Made by a program: the position numbers and the translations under genes
The notes under the pieces: generated by a model
Databases searched by the model: none
What the model was told of the DNA's origin: nothing
What the model saw: only the letters and a program-made list of their open reading frames with translations
In this document: positions 45,360-51,988 of the stretch, one piece after another
Position numbering within the stretch: position 1 is the first letter of the stretch
Layout of the letters: the number at the start of each line of letters is the position of its first letter
Origin: CAVUPF01 sp963777915
Lineage (GTDB): Bacteria; Actinomycetota; Thermoleophilia; Solirubrobacterales; 70-9
Assembly: GCA_963777915.1 (NCBI GenBank)
Contig: CAVZSH010000005.1
Span: 1,223,856 to 1,287,855 of the forward strand
Direction: 5' to 3'
DNA length: 64,000 bases

Positions 45360-45758
45360 CTAGGGACTTTCGTCATCCTCGTAGCCGGACACTTCGGCCA
45401 TCTGCTCGCCGTAGAGCTCGGCGACCGCGACTGGGGGAGACTGGACGGACACGCAAGCGAGCTCACCCTCGCCGTCGTTGGCGATCGAGTGATCGGTGGC
45501 GGGTGGGACCAGGATCAGGTCGCCCTCCCCCACCGGTTGGGTGTCGCCAGCCACAGACATCGTGCCCGCCCCCCGCACGACCACATAGACCTGCTCGCCC
45601 TCCTCGTGGGAGCGCAGCGCCTGCTCGGTCCCGATCGGTATCTCCAACCAGGTGACCGAGAGGTTGCGCGAGCCAAGTTCTCCCGCGTCCATGAGGACGT
45701 GAGAGCGGAGGCGGTGCCACTCCTCCACCGGGGCTTCGCCGAGGCGCCTGACGAGCAT
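45360..45758 (-). CDS. Single-domain cupin protein
   Basis: 132 aa, one double-stranded beta-helix. Motif 1 is SHEEGEQVYVVVRGAGTMSVAG (one His, two Glu) and motif 2 is VPPATDHSIANDGEG (one His), giving a normal metal-binding set. Small cupins of this type can be isomerases, dioxygenases or binding proteins; no substrate can be given. Starts 48 bp after leuS. The last 20 residues (YGEQMAEVSGYEDDESP) are acidic. Confidence 0.8.
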   Translation of the reverse strand: MLVRRLGEAPVEEWHRLRSHVLMDAGELGSRNLSVTWLEIPIGTEQALRSHEEGEQVYVVVRGAGTMSVAGDTQPVGEGDLILVPPATDHSIANDGEGELACVSVQSPPVAVAELYGEQMAEVSGYEDDESP

Positions 45759-45806
45759 TCGGGCGCTTTGTACCAGATGCCGGAGCCGAAGACTGCGAAA
45801 GGCGTC

Positions 45807-48296
45807 TCAGCGGACCACGAGGTTGACCAGCTTGCCGGGGACAACGACCTCCTTGACGACCTCCCTGCCGTCGATGTACCGGCTCACCTTCTCGCTCTCT
45901 CTGGCAAGGCGCAGAAGCTCCTCGCGGGGCGCCCCGGAGCGAGCCTCTATGCGGTCTCGCAGCCTGCCGTTGACCTGGAGGATCAGGGTCACAGTGTCGC
46001 TTACCAGCAGCGCCGGGTCGGCCACCGGCCAGGGCTGCTCCCAGACGCGCCCGCCGCTCAGCCGCTCCCACACCTCGGCCCCCAGATGCGGCGCGAACGG
46101 GAAGACCAACGAAGCTGCGGTCGCCGCTGCGAAGTGGACCGTGGCGGCGCCGGTCGGCTCGCCGTATAGGCCGTCTTTGAGCCGATAGGCATCGTTGACC
46201 AGCTCCATCACGGCGGCGATCGCGGTGTTGAACTGAAAGCCGCGCTGAAAGTCGCGGGTGACCTTGTCGATTGCCCAGTGGGCCTTGGCGAGCAGGACGC
46301 GGGCCTCGCCGGTGGCGGCGCTTACGTCGACCTCGCCGGCGTCCTTCGATGCGACCTCCTCGCAGAGCCTCCACAGCCTCGCAAGGAAACGGTTGACCCC
46401 GCCCACCCCCTCGTCGGACCAATCGCCACCACGCTCGGGCGGGCCCATGAAGCAGATGTAGGTGCGGGCGGTGTCGGCCCCATAGCGCTCGACGTACTCG
46501 CCGGGGCTGACCGTGTTGCCCCTCGACTTCGACATCTTCGCCCCGTCGCGGGTGATCATCCCCTGGGCAAAGAGGTTTGCGAACGGCTCCTGCACGTCAA
46601 GGTGACCGAGGTCGGCGAGCGCCTTGGTCAGGAAGCGCGCGTACATCAGGTGCAAGATCGCGTGCTCGACCCCGCCGATGTACTGGTCGACCGGCAGCCA
46701 ATGGTCGGCCGCGGAGCGGCTCCAAGCGGCTGCCTCATTGCGCGGATCGAGATAGCGGATGAAGTACCAGGAGGAGTCGACGAAGGTGTCCATAGTGTCG
46801 GTCTCGCGGCGGGCGACGGCGCCGCAGCGCGGACACTCGGTGGCAACCCACTCCTCGGCGGCAGCCAGCGGGCTGCGGCCCCGCGGCGCGTAGTCCTCGA
46901 TCTCGGGCAGCTCGACCGGCAGCTGATCGTCGGGAACGGGGACTACCCCGCATCCCTCGCAGTAGACGACTGGGATCGGTGCTCCCCAGTAACGCTGGCG
47001 TGAGACCAGCCAATCGCGGAGGCGGTAGTTGACGGCGGAGCGGCCCCGCCCCTCTGAGGCCAGCCACTCGACGATCTCCGCGTAGGCCTCGCGATTGCCC
47101 CTGCCAGCGAAGCGCCCGGAGTCGACCATCGGACCGTCACCGGGATATGGAAGGCCGTCGTCGTCGCGGGCCGCCTCCGGATCCACGCCCTCGATCACGC
47201 GGCGAACCGGCAGGTCGAAGGTTTTGGCGAACTCGTAGTCGCGGGTGTCGTGAGCCGGCACCGCCATGATCGCCCCGGTCCCGTACTCCATCAGCACATA
47301 GTCGGCGACAAACATTGGGATCTGCTCGCCGTTTACCGGATTGAGCACGCTGCGACCCAGCGGCACGCCGGTCTTCTCGCGATCCTCCGCGCCACGTTCC
47401 TCGGCCGACTCGCGGGCGACCCGGTCGACGTACTCGCGCACCGGCTCCTCGGCCGGCGTGCCGGCAACCAGCCGCTCCAGCTCGGGGTGCTCGGGGGCAA
47501 GGACAAAGAAGGTGGCACCGAACAGCGTGTCGGGTCGAGTTGTGAAAACCCCGAAGTCGAGGTCGAGCTCCGCGCAGCGAAAGACGACCTCCGCCCCATC
47601 CGAGCGGCCGATCCAGTTGCGCTGCATCGTGATCACGTGCTCGGGCCAGGACTCGAGCGCACCGAAGTCGGCGAGCAGGCGCTCGGCGTACTCGGTGATC
47701 CGGAAGAACCACTGCTCGAGCTTGCGCTGCACGACCGGCGTCCCGCAGCGCTCACAACGCCCGTCGACGACCTGCTCGTTGGCGAGCACGGTCGCATCCT
47801 TCGGGCACCACTGGACCGGCGCCTCGGCGCGGTAGGCGAGGCCGCGCTCGAGTAGCTGCAGGAAGATCCACTGGGTCCAGCGGTAGTACTCGGGGGTGTG
47901 CGTCGCCAGCTCACGCGACCAGTCGATCGAGATCCCCCACTCGCGGAACTGGCGGCGAAAGGAGTCAATCGAGAGCTCGGTCGCCTCGCGGGGAGGCTCG
48001 CCGGTCTTGATCGCACTGTTCTCCGCCGGCAGGCCGAAGGAGTCATAGCCCATCGGATGGATGACCTCGAAGCCGTGGCGACGGCGGAAGTGGGCGATAG
48101 CGTCGCCGACCGCGTAGACCTTGAGGTGACCCACGTGGGGCTCGCCGGAGGGATAGGGAAGCATCTCCAGCACGTAGGACTTCGGTTTGGAGCCCTCAAA
48201 GCCGGGCTGACCCGGGTTGGCGACCTCCCAGGTCCTCTCCTCAGCCCAGATCTGTTGCCACCTGTTCTCGATCGCCTTTGGTTCGTAGCCGCTCAC
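45807..48296 (-). CDS. leuS: Leucyl-tRNA synthetase
   Basis: 829 aa, class I synthetase. HIGH motif as PYPSGEPHVGHLKVYAVGD, KMSKS as MSKSRGNTVSPGEYV, editing (CP1) domain with TTRPDTLFGATFFVLAPEHPE, a zinc domain with CPKDATVLANEQVVDGRCERCG and CEGCG, and the C-terminal domain ending VNLVVR. Starts with GTG at 48296 (MSGYEPKAIENRWQQIW); GAAGAT lies 8 nt upstream. The longer open frame upstream is Arg/Pro rich and overlaps the membrane protein gene, so was not used. Confidence 0.97.
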   Translation of the reverse strand: MSGYEPKAIENRWQQIWAEERTWEVANPGQPGFEGSKPKSYVLEMLPYPSGEPHVGHLKVYAVGDAIAHFRRRHGFEVIHPMGYDSFGLPAENSAIKTGEPPREATELSIDSFRRQFREWGISIDWSRELATHTPEYYRWTQWIFLQLLERGLAYRAEAPVQWCPKDATVLANEQVVDGRCERCGTPVVQRKLEQWFFRITEYAERLLADFGALESWPEHVITMQRNWIGRSDGAEVVFRCAELDLDFGVFTTRPDTLFGATFFVLAPEHPELERLVAGTPAEEPVREYVDRVARESAEERGAEDREKTGVPLGRSVLNPVNGEQIPMFVADYVLMEYGTGAIMAVPAHDTRDYEFAKTFDLPVRRVIEGVDPEAARDDDGLPYPGDGPMVDSGRFAGRGNREAYAEIVEWLASEGRGRSAVNYRLRDWLVSRQRYWGAPIPVVYCEGCGVVPVPDDQLPVELPEIEDYAPRGRSPLAAAEEWVATECPRCGAVARRETDTMDTFVDSSWYFIRYLDPRNEAAAWSRSAADHWLPVDQYIGGVEHAILHLMYARFLTKALADLGHLDVQEPFANLFAQGMITRDGAKMSKSRGNTVSPGEYVERYGADTARTYICFMGPPERGGDWSDEGVGGVNRFLARLWRLCEEVASKDAGEVDVSAATGEARVLLAKAHWAIDKVTRDFQRGFQFNTAIAAVMELVNDAYRLKDGLYGEPTGAATVHFAAATAASLVFPFAPHLGAEVWERLSGGRVWEQPWPVADPALLVSDTVTLILQVNGRLRDRIEARSGAPREELLRLARESEKVSRYIDGREVVKEVVVPGKLVNLVVR

Positions 48297-48304
48297 TGGC
48301 GGCG

Positions 48305-48310
48305 ATCTTC
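48305..48310 (-). promoter_or_regulatory. -10 hexamer of leuS (leaderless type)
   Basis: GAAGAT on the minus strand, 8 nt before the leuS GTG. Abuts the stop of the upstream membrane protein gene, so leuS may have its own promoter. Confidence 0.3.
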
Positions 48311-49015
48311 TCAGACGACCGGCGAGAGGGCCGTGAGGATGTGGGGCCAGACGAAGACCTCGATTGTCGCTGCAACGACGAGGGTCGGGATCGCCAGCGC
48401 CACGGTGATGAAGGTGGCGGCGAGCAGTTGGTCCCACTCGCCGCGGCGGCTGGCTATGAGCCAGGCGGCCAGGGGGAGGAAGAGGGCCGTCAACTCTGGG
48501 ATGGCGTGAGGAAGAACCGAAAGGATGAGCGCGGCGCGGGAGATGTGGAGTTGGAAGGCGAGAGTCGAGCCTTGAAAGCCGAGGTAGAAGGCCTGGGTGG
48601 CGAGGGAGAAGAGGGTCACCGCGCAGACGAAGAGAATCGCCAACTCCCCCGCCTTGACGTGGAGCCAGCGCGAGAAGCCGCTGCGCTGGGCGGCGGCGAT
48701 CGGCATCGAGGCGCCAGCGATGAAGCCGGCGATACAAGCGGTAGCGTGGAAGGCGAGGACCAGCGCGTTTCGCTCGAGGATCGGCAATAGGTCGCCTGGG
48801 TTAGACGGTTCGGTGATCCCCGGCAGGTGAACAGGCGTCAGGTCAGGCGTCAGCAGCCCGGCCACGAACCAGACGGCGAGGAGCAGGGTCAGCGCGATCG
48901 CCAGGCTCAGCGCCAGCCACCCCCGCAGCACGGGCCATGGCCGCCCGTTCCAGGCCTCGAAGGTCTCTCGCGTGTCGCGCATCCCGCGGGAGAAGACGTG
49001 CTGATTGGCGCTCAC
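48311..49015 (-). CDS. SpoIIM-like (DUF95) integral membrane protein
   Basis: 234 aa, five or six helices: GWLALSLAIALTLLLAVWFVAGLL, LERNALVLAFHATACIAGFIAGASM, AGELAILFVCAVTLFSLATQAFYLGFQ, SVLPHAIPELTALFLPLAAWLIAS and a last helix ATFITVALAIPTLVVAATIEVFVW. The order asparagine-containing extracellular segment, then LPHAIPELTALFLPLAAW resembles the PHG/E motif of stage II sporulation protein M relatives, which also occur in non-sporulating actinobacteria. GTG at 49015, with an ATG at 48982 as alternative. Ends 14 bp before leuS. Confidence 0.5.
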   Translation of the reverse strand: MSANQHVFSRGMRDTRETFEAWNGRPWPVLRGWLALSLAIALTLLLAVWFVAGLLTPDLTPVHLPGITEPSNPGDLLPILERNALVLAFHATACIAGFIAGASMPIAAAQRSGFSRWLHVKAGELAILFVCAVTLFSLATQAFYLGFQGSTLAFQLHISRAALILSVLPHAIPELTALFLPLAAWLIASRRGEWDQLLAATFITVALAIPTLVVAATIEVFVWPHILTALSPVV

Positions 49016-49064
49016 CGCTGACTCATCGGCACGGGATCCAGACTGTTTAGGAACGACGCTTGGG

Positions 49065-49175
49065 TTACGAGGGTCCCAACCTGGCGACCGGCCGCCCCCA
49101 TCGTGTCACTAAAACCTCCCCGCCAGTCTCCGCACGACGAACGTAGCGGGCGAGCTTGGCGTAGAACTCGTCCAT
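49065..49175 (-). CDS. Phd/YefM antitoxin-like short frame
   Basis: 36 aa from ATG at 49175, or 42 from an in-frame CTG at 49193. MDEFYAKLARYVRRAETGG, then EVLVTRWGRPVARLGPS: the pattern 'restrain, RR, GGEV.VTR.GRPVARL' is that of prevent-host-death antitoxins, which bind DNA through this N-terminal half and neutralise a toxin through a C-terminal tail. The toxin-binding tail is missing and no toxin gene is next to it (a membrane protein gene starts 50 bp downstream). Either an orphan minimal antitoxin or a remnant; it also continues in frame from the endonuclease through the tRNA. Confidence 0.35.
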   Translation of the reverse strand: MDEFYAKLARYVRRAETGGEVLVTRWGRPVARLGPS

Positions 49176-49736
49176 GCCTACCGTCTGCTTCAGATCGGCA
49201 AAGTTGTCGCGAACTGGAAAGCTCAACGCTGTCGAGGAAGCGGGCTTGGGAGTGGAGCTGACGGGGCTCGAACCCGTGGCCTCCGCCCTGCCAGGGCGGC
49301 GCTCTTCCAGCTGAGCTACAGCCCCAAGCTCGTAATCGACGGCGAAGTTTATCGCGGACCTCTGGTTGTTCTTCGCGGGCTTCGTCCGCAAATGGACTAC
49401 ATGCTTCCCGGCAATCATTGAGACCGGAAGCAAATAGCAACGAGCAAGGGCCTCGCAATAGGCAGCAAGAGCGTCAATCTCATTTTCGTCGTAGGTGGCC
49501 TTGACATATCCGCGCCGGCTCGTCCGACAACGCCCAACGTTGATGTGAACAACATCCCCGTTGTAGGTGGCCCACTTGCATTGAACTCGCAGGACTCGTG
49601 CACCCAGGTCGAGCGCCAAGTCATAGCGCTCGTGCTCGGTGAGGGGCTTAAGGACCGAGAGGCCGTGCCGCGCAGCCTCTGTGGCGATCGCCAGCTCGGC
49701 GACATTCCCCTTGTGATTGGAATCAAACACGAACAT
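49065..49736 (-). CDS. PD-(D/E)XK endonuclease reading through tRNA-Ala into an antitoxin-like end
   Basis: One unbroken 223-codon frame in three parts. Residues 1-136: an endonuclease of the group I intron-associated PD-(D/E)XK type (HKGNVAELAIATEAARHGL, ERYDLALDLGARVLRVQCKWA with the D...QxK active site, TSRRGYVKATYDENEIDALAAY, CYLLPVSMIAGKHVVHLR, KNNQRSAINFAVDYE). Residues about 137-161 (GAVAQLEERRPGRAEATGSS) are the translation of the tRNA gene below. The last 40 residues resemble a Phd-type antitoxin. Whether translation passes the tRNA is unknown. The ATG at 49736 sits inside a GAAC-N4-GTTC palindrome. Likely a selfish or domesticated element beside a tRNA. Confidence 0.65.
   Translation of the reverse strand: MFVFDSNHKGNVAELAIATEAARHGLSVLKPLTEHERYDLALDLGARVLRVQCKWATYNGDVVHINVGRCRTSRRGYVKATYDENEIDALAAYCEALARCYLLPVSMIAGKHVVHLRTKPAKNNQRSAINFAVDYELGAVAQLEERRPGRAEATGSSPVSSTPKPASSTALSFPVRDNFADLKQTVGMDEFYAKLARYVRRAETGGEVLVTRWGRPVARLGPS
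49253..49325 (-). tRNA. tRNA-Ala (anticodon GGC)
   Basis: 73 nt. Acceptor GGGGCTG pairs with CAGCTCC, including the G3-U70 pair that identifies alanine tRNAs. D arm GCTC/GAGC, anticodon stem CCGCC/GGCGG with loop CTGGCAG (anticodon GGC, reads GCC and GCU), T arm ACGGG-TTCGAGC-CCCGT, discriminator A. CCA is not encoded. The only tRNA found in the window. Confidence 0.95.
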
Positions 49737-49742
49737 ATGTTC
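49731..49742. promoter_or_regulatory. LexA-box-like palindrome over the endonuclease start codon
   Basis: GAAC-ATAT-GTTC, a perfect 12-bp palindrome preceded by C, the same class as the uvrA box. It contains the ATG of the endonuclease frame (49734-49736). If LexA binds, expression would rise on DNA damage. The second arm of the larger inverted repeat has only GAACATATGTCT. Confidence 0.4.
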
Positions 49743-49866
49743 TCACTCGACTCGGATGGATAGGCCTCTGAGACCCCAGCCGCCAGACACTCGCCGCGCC
49801 CCCAGCGGCATCCCGCCCCGACCTGCGTGGAGATCATCTCCACTCAAGTCGAGTGAGAACATATGT
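49733..49866. repeat. Perfect 20-bp inverted repeat, 94-bp spacer
   Basis: Left arm 49733-49752, ACATATGTTCTCACTCGACT; right arm 49847-49866 is its exact reverse complement. Each arm ends in ATG preceded by the same 16 bases, AGTCGAGTGAGAACAT, so that it reads outward into an open frame: the endonuclease on the minus strand (ATG 49736) and a 100-codon frame on the plus strand (ATG 49863). The spacer holds a 17-bp palindrome. Confidence 0.9.
49827..49843. promoter_or_regulatory. 17-bp palindrome in the inverted-repeat spacer
   Basis: GTGGAGAT-C-ATCTCCAC: two perfect 8-bp arms around one base. It ends 3 bp before the right arm of the 20-bp inverted repeat. Shape and length suit a dimeric repressor operator. 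Confidence 0.45.
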
Positions 49867-49960
49867 CTGCAGACAAGAGCTGCGCGTCAAGGCGCCGATC
49901 TGAGCTTGTCCAATCAACTCGGGCCGGAGGTCGAGACCCCGGAAATGTCTGCGCAGCGAC

Positions 49961-49985
49961 GGCGGCCTCTCCTCAGACGGCCGCC
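49961..49985. terminator. Hairpin downstream of the DivIVA-like gene
   Basis: GGCGGCC (49961-49967) pairs with GGCCGCC (49979-49985) across an 11-nt loop. It lies about 180 bp beyond the stop of the minus-strand gene ending at 50162 and could end that operon. No U-tract. Confidence 0.3.
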
Positions 49986-50161
49986 GAGGATCGCCTAGTC
50001 GGCGCGTGGACGTGCTTGGGCGCCTCGCTCAACTCAACGCGGGCAACAACCCGATCGTCTCGCTTACAGGGAATCGAAGTCGAGGAGCGCAGCGAGTGGA
50101 AGATGACCAATGAGCAGCCCTTGCCCACCAGGCGCGCAAGGCGCTTCTCAGCCGTCCGGCG

Positions 50162-50914
50162 CTAGGCGGCCCGCCGCTCGGGACCCTGATCCTCGTCTAT
50201 ATCGAGGATCAGGTTGTCGGCCGCGGTGTGGCGCACGTGGAAGCCAAGCGGGGAGCGAGCCTCCAGCTCGCGGAGCAGCTCGACCGGCTCCTCGAGGCGC
50301 ATTGAGAGCGTCGCGCGGCCCTCGGAGAAGCGCTCGACCGAGATCTCGGAGGTGGCGTCGATCTGGCCCGCCGCGTCCTCGAAGCCGACCAACTGGGAGA
50401 AGTCGCCGAGCGGGCCGATCTCGACCTTGACAAGTCCCTCGAAGAGGTCCTGCGACTCGGCTTCGAGGTGGCCATTTGGGCTCGACGCCGCGACGCCCTC
50501 TGCCGCCGAAGGCTGCTGTGCGTCGCTCAGCTCCTGGGCGCGGCGGCCCACCTCGACCGCCTCGCGCAGCGCTTTCATCCGAATCCGGGTTGCCTGGCCA
50601 CGCGCCTGCGCCTGGATCTCCTCCAGCCGCGCCGAGACGGCCTCCAGCGAGGCGATGCTGCGATCGTGGCGCTCGTTGGCCTCGCGCAGCCGCTCGCCGA
50701 GGCTGTAGATCTCCCGCTCGCGCTCGATCACCATGCCGGAGAGCGCCGCCAACTCCTGCTCTGAGCAAGCGGCCGCCTCGGCTGCGCTTCGCCACCCCGC
50801 CAGGGCGCCCTCGGCATCGCGCTCGAGCGCCCTGATCCGCTCGTCCCGTGCCGAGACTGCCGCGTCCACATCGGGGCGGCGGTAGCCGAGGAGAACCCTC
50901 TTGAAGCTACCCAT
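50162..50914 (-). CDS. DivIVA-like coiled-coil protein
   Basis: 250 aa. N terminus MGSFKRVLLGYRRPDVDAAVSAR has the membrane-binding DivIVA pattern (hydrophobic residues, then GYxxxxVD). A coiled coil runs from about residue 20 to 125, followed by a Ser/Ala linker and a compact C-terminal domain of about 90 residues (LVKVEIGPLGDFSQLVGFEDAAGQID, ISVERFSEGRATLSMRLEEPVELLRELE) that I do not recognise. DivIVA proteins mark curved membranes at poles and septa. ATG at 50914; TACGGT lies 7 nt upstream. Downstream of rsfS by 79 bp. Confidence 0.75.
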   Translation of the reverse strand: MGSFKRVLLGYRRPDVDAAVSARDERIRALERDAEGALAGWRSAAEAAACSEQELAALSGMVIEREREIYSLGERLREANERHDRSIASLEAVSARLEEIQAQARGQATRIRMKALREAVEVGRRAQELSDAQQPSAAEGVAASSPNGHLEAESQDLFEGLVKVEIGPLGDFSQLVGFEDAAGQIDATSEISVERFSEGRATLSMRLEEPVELLRELEARSPLGFHVRHTAADNLILDIDEDQGPERRAA

Positions 50915-50921
50915 GCGCGGC

Positions 50922-50927
50922 ACCGTA
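50922..50927 (-). promoter_or_regulatory. -10 hexamer of the DivIVA-like gene (leaderless type)
   Basis: TACGGT (TAnnnT) on the minus strand, 7 nt before the ATG, no Shine-Dalgarno between. It lies in the 79-bp gap after rsfS. Confidence 0.35.
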
Positions 50928-50993
50928 AGGGCGCCTTCGGACGGCATTTCGCGAAGCTCGTCAAAGGGTCGAACTGGTGTTCGGACAGGGACT

Positions 50994-51383
50994 TCAGGCG
51001 CCGGTCGCCGACGAAGCCTCAGCCGCGCCCAAGCCCAGCGCCAGGCGCGGCGCCTCGCGCCAAAGGTCCTCGAGCTGATAGCGCTCCCGCTCCTCGGCGG
51101 TGAAGACGTGGAGCACGCAGTCGAGGAAGTCGAGGACGATCCAACCGGCGTCCCCGGCACCCTCGATGCCGCCTGGCAGGACACCCAGCTCGCGCTTTAC
51201 CCCCAGCCTCACCCCCTCGATGACCGCCCGCGCCTGGCGCTCGTTGCGAGCCGTGCAGATCGCCAGGAAGTCGGTGTAGGAGACGAGGTCGCGCATGTCG
51301 AGGACGACTATCTCATCGGCCTGTTTGGAGTCGGCCAGGTCTGCCAGCCGCCGCGCCAGCGCCTCGGAGTCCACGGCGCTCAC
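50994..51383 (-). CDS. rsfS: Ribosomal silencing factor RsfS
   Basis: 129 aa. Binds L14 and blocks subunit joining under starvation. DEIVVLDMRDLVSYTDFLAICTARNERQARAVIEGV and the C-terminal WIVLDFLDCVLHVFTAEERERYQLEDLW are the family signatures. GTG overlaps the nadD stop (GTGA); nadD-rsfS is a very common pair. The C-terminal 20 residues are Ala/Gly rich and probably disordered. Confidence 0.95.
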   Translation of the reverse strand: MSAVDSEALARRLADLADSKQADEIVVLDMRDLVSYTDFLAICTARNERQARAVIEGVRLGVKRELGVLPGGIEGAGDAGWIVLDFLDCVLHVFTAEERERYQLEDLWREAPRLALGLGAAEASSATGA

Positions 51384-51988
51384 GCGTAGACCCCCTTCTC
51401 CTCGATGAACCGGGCCACCGCCTCGGGGACCAGGTAGCGCAGCGGCCGGCCGGCGGCGGCGCGCTCCCGGACCGCCGAGGAGGAGACGCCGAACTGCGGC
51501 ATCTCCAGCATCGTCGCCCGGTCCGCGGCGCCAAGGCTGCGCAGCACAGCCCCGACCTCGGCGTCGGCGACTCCGGCCCGCCGGGCGATCGCCAGCCGCG
51601 CCAGCTCGACCACCCGCCCTGGCTCGCGCCAGCTCTCCAGGCCCACGGCCGCGTCCGCCCCCATCACGAACACCAGCTCCGTGTCGCCTCTCTCTCGCCC
51701 AAGCAGCTCCAACGTCTCATACGTGTAGGACGGCCCCTCGCGCTCGACCTCCAGGGTGGAGACGGAGAACCGCGCGTCGTCGGCTGCGGCGAGCCGGGTC
51801 ATCGCCAACCGCAGCTCGCGCCCCGGGTCATCGACGATCCGCTTGTGCGGAGCCTCACCGCTCGGCACCAGGACCACCTCGGCCAGGCCGAGCTGCCAGA
51901 GCGCCTCCTGGGCGAGCGCCAGGTGGCCGAGGTGCGGCGGGTTGAACGCCGAGCCGAGGACCCCGATGCCGGCGGCGGCGCTACTCAC
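51380..51988 (-). CDS. nadD: Nicotinate-nucleotide adenylyltransferase
   Basis: Adenylates nicotinate mononucleotide in NAD synthesis. 202 aa. Nucleotidyltransferase motifs GVLGSAFNPPHLGHLALAQEAL (T/HxGH type) and the C-terminal SSSAVRERAAAGRPLRYLVPEAVARFIEEKGVY; ADP-ribose side VPSGEAPHK and VFVMGADAAVGLESW. GTG overlaps the end of proA by 8 bp. Part of the obgE-proB-proA-nadD-rsfS run. Confidence 0.95.
   Translation of the reverse strand: MSSAAAGIGVLGSAFNPPHLGHLALAQEALWQLGLAEVVLVPSGEAPHKRIVDDPGRELRLAMTRLAAADDARFSVSTLEVEREGPSYTYETLELLGRERGDTELVFVMGADAAVGLESWREPGRVVELARLAIARRAGVADAEVGAVLRSLGAADRATMLEMPQFGVSSSAVRERAAAGRPLRYLVPEAVARFIEEKGVYA

Larger units (their letters stand above)
49737..50161. 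other. Gene-free stretch between the endonuclease and the DivIVA-like gene
   Basis: 425 bp, the longest region without a gene I trust. It contains the inverted repeat and palindromes, a hairpin at 49961-49985, and a weak + frame (49863-50165, 100 codons, rich in Arg, Ser, Thr and Cys, no recognisable domain). Composition is lower in GC-third-position bias than the flanking genes. Confidence 0.6.

Noticed and set aside
49863..50165. 100-codon + strand frame starting in the right arm of the inverted repeat
   Set aside because: No recognisable domain, composition rich in Arg/Ser/Thr/Cys with no sign of selection, and its stop coincides with the DivIVA-like stop in CTAG, which has a one in three chance. 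Kept only as part of the inverted-repeat finding.
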